A stretch of 64,000 bases of DNA. Source: Hirundichthys speculiger (taxonomy: Eukaryota > Chordata > Actinopteri > Beloniformes > Exocoetidae). The notes under the pieces were generated by a model. The model was not told the origin of the DNA. It saw nothing but the letters and a program-made list of their open reading frames with translations, and searched no databases. Of the stretch, positions 28,401 to 40,394 are shown piece after piece. Within the stretch, counting starts at the first letter, position 1, and the number at the start of each line of letters is the position of its first letter. A program made the position numbers and the translations under genes. The stretch lies in NCBI GenBank assembly GCA_018398805.1, contig JAGFBZ010000011.1, positions 1,586,501 through 1,650,500 of the forward strand, read 5' to 3'.

Positions 28401-31400
28401 GCTCATCATCAGTAAACTCTTTTTTTTTTGTTATTTTTGCCTTTTTCTGTTTCTGTTTAGAGGTTGTACGCTGACGAGCAGAAGTCTTGTTTTTCAGTTT
28501 TGGCCCATTTCTGTGGGACTGTTACATACAGATTTTGCACATATATTAAAGCATTTTGGATTGTTTTTTGTGTCTTCATGTGTATGAGGAAAATTCTAGA
28601 AACAATAATTTGTCAATGGGAATCTTTAAAAAAGAAAAATAAATTTTCTGTTGATATGACCCGAGATTATATCTTTATTAAACCCTTTTTCCTCACTGAG
28701 TGATGACCTGCTTTTGCTTAAAACGTAACTGCTTATTCAACCTTGCTTACACTAAATGTCCTGAATTTTGGTCATTTCATCACCAATTTCATTTTCGCAT
28801 ATGAGGACAACACAGCGATGAGCAGGCTGTTAGCCAGGGGGACATCCAGCCATCTTCTGGACACCCTGTTTACAAAACCGACGGCTTAAATTTTAACTGG
28901 ACAGCCTAAAGCACCGGTGTCAAGCTCCAGTCCCCGAGGGCCGCTGTCCTACACTTCTTAGATATTTTCCACCTTCAGCACACCTGATTCTAATGACTGG
29001 ATAGCCATAGGCTTGTCATCCAGGTCTGTTAACGACCCGTTCATTTGAATCAGGTGCGCTGAAGCAGGGAAAGATGCTATGCAGGACAGCGGCCCTCAAG
29101 GACTGGAGTTTGACACCCCTGATCTAAAGTGTTCTAAGTTTGAATGATCAGTGATGATCAGTGTTTGTTAATGCAAATTTCTAATCAGCCAATCACATGG
29201 CAGCAACTCAATGCATTTAGGCATGTAGACGTGGTCAAAATGACCTGCTGCAGTTCAAACCAGCATCAGAATGAGGAAGAAAGGTGATTTAAGTGACTTT
29301 GAATGAGGCAGAGGTCAGAGGAGAATGGCCAGACTGGTTCGAGCTGATAGAAAGGCAACTGTAACTGAAATAACCACTAGTTACAACCGAGGTCTGCAGA
29401 AGAGCATCTCTGAACACACACCACGTCCAACCGTGAGGCAGATGGGCTACAGCAACTGGTCAATAGCAGATTGGAAAAATGTTGCCTGGTCTGATGAGTC
29501 TTGATTTCTGCTGCAACATTCAGATGGTAGGGTCAGAATTTGGCGTCAACAACATGAAAGCATGGATCCATCCTGCCTTGTATCAACGGTTCAGGATGGT
29601 GGTGGTGTAATGGTGTGGGGGATATTTTCCTGCCACACTTTGGGCCCATTAGTACCAATTGAGCATCATGTCAACGCCACAGCCTACCTGAGTATTGTTG
29701 CTGACCATGTCCATCCCTTTATGACCAGTGGACCCATCTTCTGATGGCTACTTCCAACAGGATAATGCGCCATGTCATAAAGTGTGAATCATCTCAGACT
29801 GGTTTCTTGAACATTACAATGAGTTCACTGGACTCAAATAGCCTCCACAGTCACCAGATCTCAGACCAATAGAGCATCTTTGGGATGTGGTGGAACGGGA
29901 GATTCACATCATGGATGTACAGATGACAAATCTGCAGTAACTGCGTGATTAAGGCAGTTCTGAAGGCAAAAGGGGGTCCAACCCGATACTAGTAAGGTGA
30001 ACCTAATAAAGTGGCTGGTGAGTGTAGTTTGTGTGGCATGAAAAGTTACTCTCATGCACCCGCCATTCCACCTTCCGAGCTTCAATAAATGCATCCGTGT
30101 TGGTGTGATTTGTGACTGAAAAAGTGAGGAGTGGCGTCCTACTAAAACAGATGCCCGTCAAGACTCTGAGACTATGCAGAGCTGTGACAACTTCAACTGC
30201 TGAACTGTTTTATCTGCATATGTTCTTCAAAGTTTTAAAGCTACGTTTTTTCCCGTTCATTTGGTGCGTTACATGTGTATCAAGCTTTATGCGACTAATC
30301 TGTGTCACCCGGCGCCGGTGCCGAGGTGCTTCATAGGAGGAGCCTTTTAACATCCATGAGGGGCTGTCATGCTCATATTGCAGCAAACCATCACTGTTAC
30401 CAGAACGAACGTTCTTTTCAATGTCATGTGGCTTTCATAGACTTATGAAGCCATAAATACTATGCGACATCTCATATCAACATCTTATCGCCACAGACAT
30501 GCCCTGGAATACACTTCTAAAATAAAAATGAGTAACTCGCAGATCATCCTCTCACTCTGTTCTGACTGTTCAGGCCTGTCCCAGAAATCATCACGTTTTG
30601 AGGAAATATTTCAGGAATTTGGCAAGAAAGTGCATAGACTATAATAACGTAAGCTTCTTAAATGGTTTCAGGCAAAAGTTAAATAAACCTAATATAAATG
30701 CCAGACTAAATCACGTAAAGCCATCAGTCAGTTCCATCCCTCCAGCCTTTGGTTCATGCTCCTACCTTGTAGTTGTCCTTGTGTTCTCGGATCATGTGCT
30801 GGACGTACTCGATCAGGTCGGAGGATAATGTCTTGCTGTCTTTCTCTGGGAGGCTGGCTTCTTCCTCCAGCTCTGCAAAAAAAAAAAAAAACAACAAACA
30901 AAGCAAAAAGAAAACAATGAGAACATCAACTGAATCAGAGTCAGAAGACAAACATTTTTTTCCACTTTAGGATTCTAATGATCACCCAGATTTGCTGTTA
31001 AATTTAATCCTAAATCCATCATATGAAAGCTGCCAGCACAGATCCAAGTTTTCTGAGCTGCCAGTGGTGTGTTGTAAGAAACATCTGCCAAACTCTAACA
31101 GCTGGAAGGGGTACAGCACTCTTTCTAACCAGCACTCGTGCTGTTAGCTTTAGCATGTTGGTTAAACGTTTATGTTGGCTTGATGTTCTTTGATGTAACT
31201 GGACTCAGTGATTCAAGTAACGAGGAGTGATCTCTTCTTCCTGACTTTCATATTGTTCATGGATGTTATACAGCAGCAGCGCTTCTTCTGGACTGTGTTG
31301 GAGTCACAATATTCTGGTCATTAGTTGAGCAGTTTATGTGTAATATATAGATATATATTTTATGCTGAGAATCTGGCCTGATGTTTTCAATGCAGTGGGT

Positions 31401-34400
31401 CAATCATGCATCACAACAGTACCGGTTTAATAATGATTAGTTAATAATTATTAACCTACTTCTAATCCTAATGTGTAGGTTCCTAAAAGAACCTACACAT
31501 TATTGCTTCTTTGACTTACTTTATCACTTCACTGAGCAAAAGCTGGTCACTAGCAAGGAGTGTACTGGGTGAAATGAGAGGTACAGCATCTGTTCAAGGA
31601 CACTTGAACTGAACTGACTGAATCAAAATCCTCTGAGTGAGAAATAATCCTATTGTCTCCTGAGCTACAGATGCCCATGCCGCTTTTCTAAATGTATTTA
31701 TTTACTCAAGACACACTAAAATGCAATTCAATAAAATAATAAAATAGATGCAGAAGGCCTCAGGGGGATAACTTACTGTTGAGGATGTAGGGTTTGGTGA
31801 CGATGTTATCTTCACCGTGGAGCTGCAACAATAAACAACAATGAACAGAGTTTGATTTTTAAAGTAGGATCGATTAACCGGATTAGAGGAAATTATGATA
31901 AACTTTCATTTCAGTTGATCCCTGTTTGGGGTCTCCACAGCGGAGGGAACCACATGATTGGACCAGATGCCCTTCCTGACGCAACTGGGATTCAAACCCG
32001 GGACCTCCCGCGTGGCCAGAAACAGCACTACCACGGAGTCAGGGGGAGGTCAGTTTGAGGAAAATACGATAGTTATATTTTCTGATAATTTTTATCTTAA
32101 ATGTCACATCAAGCGTTTTCAAATGTGATGCCATTTTAGGAAGCCAGTCTTTGCTCCTGCGTTCACAGGATTCAGACATAAATCACTGATGGCTCATCTG
32201 CTGTAGGTTACTAGAATATCATTAATACAAATGAGTCAATTAATGAAACTGCTGGAAAACAAGCTGCAGCTGACATTAAATTTATTGACCCAGAGGGGGA
32301 ACATGTGGATGGAAAAATGAAAAAGCAGATGGAAGCAGACAGAACTCAGAGGGCTGAAGTAGAGCAGTTCGTCAATGCTGCTGCGACGAGTTATTCAAGG
32401 ATGTTTGCTACAGATTCCTTCGACTTCAGGAGAAAACATTTAAATCTGACACTTCCAGACCTTTGATGACTGATTTACAGGACGTTTGGACATCATTACT
32501 GACACTCCATCATTATCTTCTGCTGCAAACCAGAATTTCAAGGTGTCATAACGTGATTATAAGTGTTTTAAGTTGGATTCAGAAATTACAGCATGTTTTA
32601 TGTTCATCTCACACATTTCAGGAATAGGAATTAAACAAACCCGGGCCGTTTTGATACTACATACTGCACATTTGTATGACATCATCTTTAGTAAATAAAA
32701 TTTCACTGTAAAAGCTATTATGCAACAGCTTAACCGGAAACCGTTACGTGACTGCTGTGGCCTGAATCCAAGGTAGCGACCTACTATAGATAGTGCATGT
32801 GATGTAGACTTGTAAATTGCACCCAACGTCTTTTTTTTTTTTTTTTTTTTTAACAGATGCAGCAAAAATCATCAGGGGATTTTTAAAAAAAATTTTGTTT
32901 GTCTTTTTTTTCACCTGAAAATCCTTCAAGTTCCATTCATTTCATGAGCCTTGACCGTAATCTAAAACTAACTTTAACCTCTGATTAAAACACACAGTTT
33001 AGCTCAAACCGCAACCAGGACTAAAGTCATGACATTACGCCTCACTAGGACCGGAGCTTCGGTCCCTACAATGGTCGACTGGAACCAACAAGGTTAGTGA
33101 TTACAACAAAAAAGGTCCTAATGAGGTAACAAAAATGCACACAAACACACACACGCACACACGTCCAGCAGTCCCTTACCCTGTGTTTCTTTACTGGCAG
33201 AGTTTGGTTCGGGTCAAAAGAGAGACCCATCTCCTGGAGATTCTTGGCCATGGATTTCTTGTCATCCCAGGCATTTCGGATGTCTGGACTGACAGTGAGG
33301 ATATATTAGAATTGGAGATATACAAAGAACAAGAACGCAGCCTGCAGTTAATGAGCACATTTCAGTCAGAGGTGTCACAAAAATAAAAAACAACAACCAC
33401 TCTTTCAGTATAAATACACTTCTAAGACAGTCAAAATCTGATTAATTAAAGGCCTTAACTAAAACTCAAATTCTGGATACAAGATAGCCGGAGGACTGGG
33501 ACACCCAAGAATGAGCTGAAAAATATTCACACTGGAAGAAAGCTGGAAGACTAGTGATGTCCGAGCGTTTGTCTGGACTATTCTGGACTGCATAGATGAA
33601 TAAATAAATAGATAAAAATACAAAATAAAAATGCAGCATCGTAGATTTGATATTGCTTGTAAATAATAATTTATGACTCAGGAATGTCTATGTATGTGGT
33701 CTACTGAGAGAAGTCCTGATTAAACAGCCAGGACATGCATTGTCTCTACTACACACACTTGAGGTGAAGGAGTCTGTCAATGAAAGAGCTGCTCGGTGTC
33801 ATCAGAACATCCTACATGGGATGAGCGTCATTGTCCATCACAGAATTTCTAATATCCTCGTCTCTTCCATCCTCTGCACTGAGTCAACAGGGCTCTCCGG
33901 GTACAGAGCCAGCCTTGTTCAACAGTTTGTCCAGTCTTCTCCTTTTGCCTGCAGCCTAAGCACGCTGCTTTAGACACCGTAAAAGATGTCTGGCAGCATC
34001 ACAGAATAAAAAAATAAAAAAAAGTCCTCGATCTGTTTTCTTCTTAAAGATCTGTTTTCTTTAAAGAATCCACTGTCTCATGGCATCTGTTCCCTGTTAG
34101 CAGAGAGCAGCTGATCCTCCACCAACAACTCTGGTCTTCCCCATGTTTATCTGGAGGCAGTTATGTTGGCACCGGTCCACAAGGCCCAGTTGTTGAGGAC
34201 ATTCGGGTCTTCAAATGTTTGCTGCGTGTCTTCTGTTTTATATGCGTAAATATTAAAATCCTAACTGTCAAAATATGGCTGACTAAAGAGTAACAATGTG
34301 AGAATATTCCTCAAAAATGTCTTTGGTCCCTTGAACAGGCAATTTACTTCTCCAGGTTTACTATGACTCGATATATTTGATATTTTACACTCCGCTGAAT

Positions 34401-34967
34401 TATAACACAACAGTACGAGGTCATCTAAAAATAAAAATGCCACTAAAATTGTCCAAGAGCCAGGGCTTAGAGAGTCAAACTCATTAGTTTTTTCTTCTCA
34501 ACGTTTCCTGGGTGATACCTGGCGTGTATAACTCACAGGTTAACTAAAGTAACAGCTGAAGAATGTAGTGTATAAAAAAATAATAATGAGAAAACTGGAG
34601 TGAGCCAGATGTTACTGTTGTCATCCTGGACAGCTGTGCAGCACGCGCCCAACAGCGCCCCCTGGAACTAAAATACGAACTGCAACTATCTTCTATCCTA
34701 CTCACGAAGACGTGTTAAACAGCACATGTAAATTAACATCATACATTAAACATGTGTCAAGGCGTGTTTTCTGGCACATAAACCACAAACAAACACCCTG
34801 ACAGAAAGCTTTTCGAGAACGTGTCAGCTCTCCGGGGCGGATGTCCCGGTCCGAACTTACTGCTCGATCCTCGGCTTGTTCTTCTTTAAGAACTTCTTCT
34901 TCAGCTTCTTGCGGTCCTTGTTGTAGTCGAACTTCTTCCTTCGACTGGATTGCTTTGTCTTTGGCAT
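25404..34967 (-). CDS. nop16: NOP16, nucleolar ribosome-biogenesis protein
   Basis: Five exons on the minus strand: 34967-34861, 33288-33180, 31822-31777, 30872-30766, 25547-25404 (stop TAG 25406-25404). All junctions are GT/AG and all phases fit, giving 170 residues against about 178 in human. The protein opens [16 protein letters not shown] with a basic lysine-rich N-terminus for nucleolar targeting. Then come [59 protein letters not shown] and, in the last exon, [20 protein letters not shown] with [10 protein letters not shown]. These are the family's conserved blocks. Known role: assembly and processing of 60S pre-ribosomes. Intron 4 (5.2 kb) holds a Harbinger transposase, a hAT-like MITE, a Tc1 relic and a large inverted repeat. 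Confidence 0.96.
26137..26243. repeat. 107-bp near-perfect hairpin in NOP16 intron 4
   Basis: Two 49-base arms (26137-26185 and 26195-26243) are reverse complements with only two mismatches, around a 9-base loop (ATGGCTCCA). The arms start ACTGAGCCAGGACC and end CACCCTAGCAACAG. No target duplication or transposase was found next to it. On the NOP16 transcript it would fold into a long stem. Confidence 0.9.
26870..28250 (+). pseudogene. PIF/Harbinger DDE transposase, frameshifted
   Basis: Four consecutive plus-strand frames make one HARBI1-like protein. 26955-27350 is the N-terminal part, with ATG in good context after CAACA. 27347-27793 has the helix-turn-helix [14 protein letters not shown] and the first catalytic Asp in [10 protein letters not shown]. 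27786-27860 has the second Asp in [12 protein letters not shown]. 27871-28215 has the Glu in [12 protein letters not shown], then a C-terminal [14 protein letters not shown]. Frame changes near 27347, 27786 and 27870 break it, although all three catalytic residues survive. Inside NOP16 intron 4 and opposite to that gene. Element ends were not resolved. Confidence 0.88.
28912..29121. mobile_element. hAT-type MITE (210 bp)
   Basis: Left end CACCGGTGTCAAGCTCCAGT, right end in reverse complement CAGGGGTGTCAAACTCCAGT. Flanks GCCTAAAG (28904-28911) and ATCTAAAG (29122-29129) share six of eight bases, which fits a mutated 8-bp target duplication. Internal inverted similarity continues through GGGCCGCTGTCCT. 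No coding capacity. Confidence 0.8.
29140..30024 (+). mobile_element. Tc1-type transposon relic (DD36E spacing), internally deleted
   Basis: The right terminus is intact: CCTAATAAAGTGGCTGGTGAGTG, then TA. The left inverted repeat is not found. Transposase pieces on the plus strand read [40 protein letters not shown] and [10 protein letters not shown], with in-frame stops. The second Asp codon and the Glu codon (IEHLWD) are 36 codons apart. Compared with the intact family pattern, material is missing after the start region, in the middle, and near the C-terminus. Lies in NOP16 intron 4, directly right of the hAT MITE. Confidence 0.85.
30025..30765. other. NOP16 intron 4, remainder
   Basis: No coding similarity and no recognisable repeat between the Tc1 relic and exon 4. 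Confidence 0.5.
31469..31502. repeat. 14-bp perfect inverted repeat in NOP16 intron 3
   Basis: TAATGTGTAGGTTC (31469-31482), a 6-base loop CTAAAA, then the exact reverse complement to 31502. It lies between NOP16 exons 3 and 4 with no other recognised element. Confidence 0.85.
31911..32050 (+). repeat. Dispersed teleost repeat fragment
   Basis: Contains GGGGTCTCCACAGCGGAGGG, GATGCCCTTCCTGACGCAAC and ATTCAAACCCGGGACCTCC. I recognise this combination from abundant fish repeats. No ends or target duplication were found, and class is uncertain. Lies in NOP16 intron 2. Confidence 0.45.
32825..32905. repeat. Poly(T)/poly(A) homopolymer cluster
   Basis: A run of more than 20 T at 32830-32852 is followed by shorter A and T runs. 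It could be the tail of a minus-strand retroposed copy, but no body was recognised next to it. Confidence 0.5.
33720..34200 (+). repeat. Possible LINE 3' UTR fragment in NOP16 intron 1
   Basis: Wording such as CAACAGTTTGTCCAGTCTTCTCC and, later, GTTGGCACCGGTCCACAAGG resembles LINE 3' regions I know from fish genomes. No reverse transcriptase motif is present and the ends are undefined. Family not assigned. Confidence 0.3.
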
Positions 34968-35110
34968 GTCTGTGGCGTTTCTGTTTTCACGGCGAAGAAG
35001 CGCAGCAAACGTGCACCAGCAACAGGAAGCACGTGCGTCGCGTAATTTCTTCCTCCTCCTCCCGATTAATGGCCGCTGGTAAACAACAAGTCGGAACATT
35101 ACCGCCACCA
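34968..35110 (-). promoter_or_regulatory. NOP16 promoter and 5' UTR region
   Basis: GC-richer stretch upstream of the NOP16 ATG (34967 on the minus strand). It includes a YY1-like AATGGCCGC at 35067-35075 and a polypurine/polypyrimidine block at 35047-35062. Transcription start not fixed. Confidence 0.4.
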
Positions 35111-36673
35111 GCTGGTGTGGAGAGTGAACTGTCAGATAATGGAACAAGTCTAGATATATTTCACATTTTGAATTAATTTGTAGATTAATAACATCCAGCT
35201 AAGCTTTCATTTTTACATTTTTGAAGGAGCTGCCTTTTATTGTTGTCATTTTTAATCCACTGTATTAGAAGATGCTCACAGCTTCATCCTCTACTGGTCC
35301 TTTCTGTGTCTCTCATTTTCAAATTAAGAAAACTTTAGTGGTCCCTAGAAGGGCAGTTCTTTCCAAAGACCTGGTCAGGTATAAATACAACACAAACAAG
35401 CACGATACCCACGGACATAAAGATGTATGCTGCCTCAGTTCACACACATCGTACAGCACAAGGCCCTTAGCTCTGCAAGTGTATGTAACACTAAAAGTGC
35501 ATTGGAGGAGCACTCAAGAATAAAAGAAGGGTATACAAGTTAAAACAATAAACACCGTAGGGCAAAAAAAAAAAAAAAAAAAAAAAAAGAATACAAATCA
35601 ATAGATAAAAGCTCAAGAATAAATCATTAAAATCATTTCAAATTCAATTCAGATGTCTGATGGCAGAAGGTATGAAGGACTTGGAAAAACATTTCTCCTA
35701 CTTTCCTTTAAATTCTCTAAAGCCAAGCATCATCCTCATGCCATCTTTTTTTGTATTTTCTGCTTCACTTTCCTTTTTATTTCTACCTAACTGGAGTTTA
35801 TAACTGAGCTGACTAAAATATATTTAGTGGTCATCTTTGCTACATATCAATTTATTTAAATCAGAAATGTGCTGGTACCCATGCAAAACTGAATATAACC
35901 ACCATCATATTTACTCTTAATATTAATACTTTTGTCGAAACTCACTGAGGATGTCTGATTAACAAAATGAACAGCTGTGATGTAAACTGACCAGTGCCGA
36001 TCTTATATTTTCAATGTTTTCAACCCACTGAATAACTGACAATACAGCAGCATTTCTCCTACGAATACTGAGAGTCCAACATGTTCAACTCCAGAGCAAT
36101 GAGTGCTACCCCAGTGTGACTGATTCTGTTTTTGGAGGCATCTATATAAATTTGAATGTAATTATAATATTAATTCATATATTTCTACAGTGTGCATGCA
36201 AGCTAAAAATGATTAAATAGATGAATACAATCTTAAAGTGAGTCACAGGGGTGATGAAAAGCTCATTATGACTCATCGAGAACTTGAAAGAAATTGGAAA
36301 TTGATGACATTTTTTTGTGTAAAATACCATAAATTAAAATGAATAAAATGCTGAAAAGTTCTGCTTTTCTTCTTTATCACTGCTTCCACTGTGAAGGAGC
36401 CAGAAGTGTTGCTGAGGTGACAACTGCAGTTGCTAGTTTCATCCGCCAGATGTCAGTAGATCACCAGCTAGAGTTCCCCTGCTGTGTTCAGACCGTCAGC
36501 GGTTTTCTGCACATGTAGTCTGTTGTTTTAAAGTTGCTTTTTTACATTTTTATTTTCATAGTCCCTATTTCAGGCAGAACATTTTTTTCTCCATTGAATG
36601 TTTCTTTTAATGTCAGTTCTTCGTCAATTTATTTCTAGTTTTTATTTTATTTTATTGGATATTATTAAAAACG
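35111..36673. other. Intergenic, no gene recognised
   Basis: Contains an A-run of about 28 bases at 35562-35589 and, at about 35650-35700, LINE-like wording (GATGTCTGATGGCAGAAGG). No domain-bearing ORF. Confidence 0.5.
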
Positions 36674-37160
36674 TGTTAGGTTTTTGATCTGGGGCTTGTG
36701 TTTACAAGGTTTTCTCGATTTGGCCTGTTCTCCTGTTCTTTTCTGTTAACTTTCTGTCTTTCCCTTGTTGAGTTCTGTTTTAGTTTTGTTCATCACCCTG
36801 ATTGTTGGCACCTGTATCTTGTTTGGTCCTTGGTTTATTTAAGTCTTGTCTTTTCACCTTTTCTTTGCTGGTTGATCTGTTCAGTTCAGTTAGGTCCAGT
36901 TCTTTATCTTCCCATTGATCCAGGCTTGTTTGCTGCCCTTGTTGTTTCCTTACTGTTTCTCTGCTTGTTGTGGACCCAGATACGTTTGTCTATACTTTTG
37001 GGCTAATTAAAAGCCCTTTTTTTTTTTTTCTAAATTGGTGACTACTGTCTCCCGCTCTCCTGCATTTGGATTCTCACCCTAAACACTGACAGTATGAACC
37101 AGCCAGTCATGGACACAGCAGCAGTGGAAATGATGACCCCTTTTGGATTTTTCTAACTAG
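36674..37160 (+). mobile_element. Probable LTR (Ty3/Gypsy-like) with start of internal region
   Basis: The segment 36674-37091 begins TGTTAGG and ends CTGACA, short inverted termini typical of LTRs. It is T-rich with the style of fish Gypsy LTRs, including TTAAAAGCCC before a T-run and CCTGCATTTGGATTCTCACC. Immediately after comes GTATGAACCAGCCAGTCATG, resembling a gag start. No matching 5-bp target duplication was found. No protease or polymerase follows, so at most a truncated end remains. Confidence 0.4.
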
Positions 37161-37474
37161 AGGCCAAGAAGAACATGCTGCACCTGGACCAGGAACAGTC
37201 GCCTTTTTTGGGGCTCTCTGCTAGCACTGGGGGGCCCTAAGAGTCTACGACGGGGACACAGTTGCTCTGCTTTTCGGCCAGCCTCCTTCCTGACAGAGGT
37301 CTCCCTGGAGGCTGGAAGAAGACCCCCGCAGGAGGAGGCGAACAACAACTCTTTTGTTTTGCTTTGTGGTTAGAATTTAATTTGATGGCTATTTTGATTC
37401 AGATGCACTCCCATTGAACTGAATAGGAGCTATCCTTCTACCTGCACCTATGACCTAAAGAGGCAGGAGAGAAA

Positions 37475-37755
37475 GGGTCTTTCTCTCCACTATGGCTTTC
37501 TCCAGTTATTCCAGTATAAGTAGACGGGATCACCCCTGTAACGGTCAGTACTGAACTGATGGGAACAGAGTTTGGGATTTATGAGGTTCAACTTGTCAAC
37601 CTTCTTCTCTGTTTTGTCTTTAATCTGGAGCTTAATTGGTTCCTTCCAGGTCTGAGAGTTCAGTCGCTTCAAAACTGGAAGTTTACTTGACACACAAAAT
37701 TCCCAAATGCAGCAGTAACAAATGATTTCAACCAGTGCTGTCACCCAGTGGGTAC
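37475..37755. repeat. Unnamed dispersed repeat, copy A
   Basis: Shares ordered blocks with 59881-60191: CTCCAGTTATTCCA, TGATGGGA, GTTCA(A/G)C, TTTTGT, then CAAAAT(T/C)CCC(A/T)AATGCAG and GTGCTG(T/C)CACCCAGTGG(G/A)TACCA. The copies are in the same orientation and clearly diverged. No ORF; class unknown. Confidence 0.65.
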
Positions 37756-37759
37756 CAGT

Positions 37760-39285
37760 TACGCATACTCGGGTTTCCTCCATACCATATCTGATCTGCA
37801 AAAAAACATTGACACACAGCATCTCAGGAGGATTCTTCTAAATCAACTTATATTTTTTATTCTCATGTGGTCAGCAGAACCTTGTTGGGAGTGACGGTTA
37901 CATTAAAACTGAATTGTGTTGCTGCAACACGTTCTCCCACTTTTTGCCCGACTTTAACGATGGTCTCAGCTCTTCAGCTTGTAAATGCTCCAACACATTC
38001 ACCTCGCCAAGCTGCTATTTCATAACAAGCAGAAAGTGTAAAATAGAGACTTTGTTTTCTTTTCTTTTCATTGAAAGCAAATGTTTGCTTTCAATGAAAA
38101 TTACCAGTTTAGTGCAAGAACAGAAAAGACAGGTGATCTTATTGTTTGTGTGCAAGCTGTTATTTAAGCAATTTTCCTCAATTACATGAGCCACTTGAGA
38201 GAATTACACAGACAGGATCAAGCATGTGGACGATTATGTAAACCGTTTTTATTCCTGAGCCTATTTTACAGTTTTCCGCTTTTATGACGTGTCCTGGTTT
38301 TTTACGACTGATCAGGAGATATTCCTAACCCATTTAGATCTGAAGCGTGTGAGAACCAGAAGCGTGAACCCGTACCTTTAAATCTGCAACCAAATTACCA
38401 AAGAATGAGCTACAAAAATAAGTTTTTACTTTCCTGCAGTTCCATTGCTGGCGCAGAAGAATGGTGGTTGAAGCCCATTTCCATTTTTAAGCACATGATG
38501 TTTTTTCTGTTTTATAAAACGCTGCTTTGGAATAAAGGTTTTTGTGTACGTTGTGAAAAAGGCAGCATCCCAAATTTGTAACTTCATCCTACATAGCCAA
38601 TAAGATGGTTGTGAGGTTCACCAAGTTGAAAACCCTAATGGCTATGAGTACAGATTACTTGTATACAAGGACTCCCCCCTACTGTCCATTTAAATTTTCC
38701 TAAATGAGTTCAGATGCTTTGTTTTTAACCCTCAGATTCAGATTTTGGAGGCCTCATGGGTAGACGTCGTTCCTTGGAGGCGGGCCAGACAAGTCCATCT
38801 GGAGTGAAAAAAAAAACAAGTCCTCTGGGGTAGGCCCAGAATTAACTAATGGGACAACAGATCAAATTTGGCTTGGGAATAACACGGGATCCCACAGGAA
38901 GAACCGGGATAAGGATGTCTGATTTCCCCTGCTTTGGATGGATGAAATGTCCAGAGACACAAAGCCCAATGCTACGCTCACTCAGAAGACAGATGGTGCT
39001 CTGAGCTGCCCAGAAAACCTTGTTTACAGTCCATCTTTTTTTTTTTTCATTTACTTTATGGCATCACTGTGAGACACATTTGAGTGAGGCCAACCAAATG
39101 ACAAGAGATGCCTTTCACCACTTTCATGACATGGACTAAAATGGAGCATTTCATACAAAAGGCAAGTTCTACAGCAACAAACAGAATAGAAAAAAAAAGA
39201 TTTTTTTTTTTTTTACAACCAAAAATCAGAAAAAGTCATGAAAATATGAAAAATTATATTTTAAAAAAAGCAGTGGTTTATATAT
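37760..39285. other. Intergenic, no gene recognised
   Basis: Besides the hairpin at 38065-38100, I see no coding similarity. T-runs are at 39040-39049 and 39200-39214. Confidence 0.5.
38065..38100. repeat. 17-bp perfect inverted repeat, 2-base loop
   Basis: TTTTCATTGAAAGCAAA (38065-38081), TG, then its exact reverse complement (38084-38100). Not linked to any recognised element. Confidence 0.9.
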
Positions 39286-40394
39286 ATTCAATTCAATTCA
39301 ATTTTATTTATATAGCGTCTGTTACAATGACAATTGTCTCTAGGCGCTTTACAGAGACCCAGAGCATGACCCCCGAGCAAATATCATCAACTAAGATTAT
39401 ATAATTAAATCCAATCAATGATAATGGCAGGTAAAAAACTCCCACGTAGGGAGAAAAAAAACCTTTATACCAAACAGTGGCAAGGAAAAACTCCACTTTA
39501 AGAGGAAGAAACCTTGAGCAGGACCTGGCTCATATGGGGGGACCTTCCTGCCGAAGGCCAGCCGGGTAGAGAAAGAAAAGAGGGGAGACAGGACAGAGAG
39601 AGAGAGGATGTAGGACAGAGAGAAGATGGAGGACAGAAAGAGGATGTAGGACAGAGAGAGGAGAGCACAGAAAAAGTAAAAAATAATAATGAAGAAGTAG
39701 TGGAATTGTTGTAGGGTGAATGCAAGCGGGCTATGGAGGGCCCTTGGGCGTGTGGTCAGCGTAATGAGCCATGATAGGCTCTTGAGTATCAGTAATGTGC
39801 AGGTGGGGTGTAGGTGAGGTGTGTGCGAGAAAAGGGGGAGGAGGGGGGGGGGGGGGGGGAGGGGGTTTGGGTTTAAGAAAAGAGAAGGGTAGGATTTCAA
39901 ACAAAAGGATGCGATATATAAACATAAACAGATGGAGGCAGCAGCACTGGGATGAGATGGCCAGAGGACCAGGTCGCCGATCACCACGCCAGTCGGTACC
40001 CAAACACAAGTGGAGGAGAACCCCGGGATGGACAGTGGATGGAACTGCAAGTCAGCGTGAAACCCAGGAAACTCTGGCCTGCAAATACACAAAGAGAAAA
40101 GGGGGCAGAAACAGCACAACAAACACAGGAAAGCAAAGAAAATGGAGCACAGTTTCAGTAGCAGGGTGCTCCCAAATAATTATAAATGAGCTGGAGGAGG
40201 AGGAAGGGAGGAAGAATGGGAAGAAAAAGGAGAAGAGCAGTGGAGACACCACTCAGCAGATCATGTTGGTGTCCCCCTGTAGCGTAGGCCTATAGCAGCA
40301 TAACTATGACGAAGCTGTGATTAAGACGAGCTACTCAAGTCTTACTACTACAACTATAGTTATAACTATTAGCCCCTACACACTATAGATTAGA

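Noticed and set aside
36698..37006. 102-codon Leu/Phe-rich frame suggestive of membrane helices
   Set aside because: Lies in a T-rich LTR-like segment; hydrophobicity results from T-rich codons.
39415..40122. 235-codon minus-strand frame with many Leu/Ser/Pro
   Set aside because: It is the reverse strand of a purine-rich tract in the L2 3' UTR; low complexity and no domain.
39795..40295. 166-codon plus-strand frame with a long Gly run
   Set aside because: The Gly run is a G homopolymer in the LINE 3' UTR; opposite to the element and without similarity.
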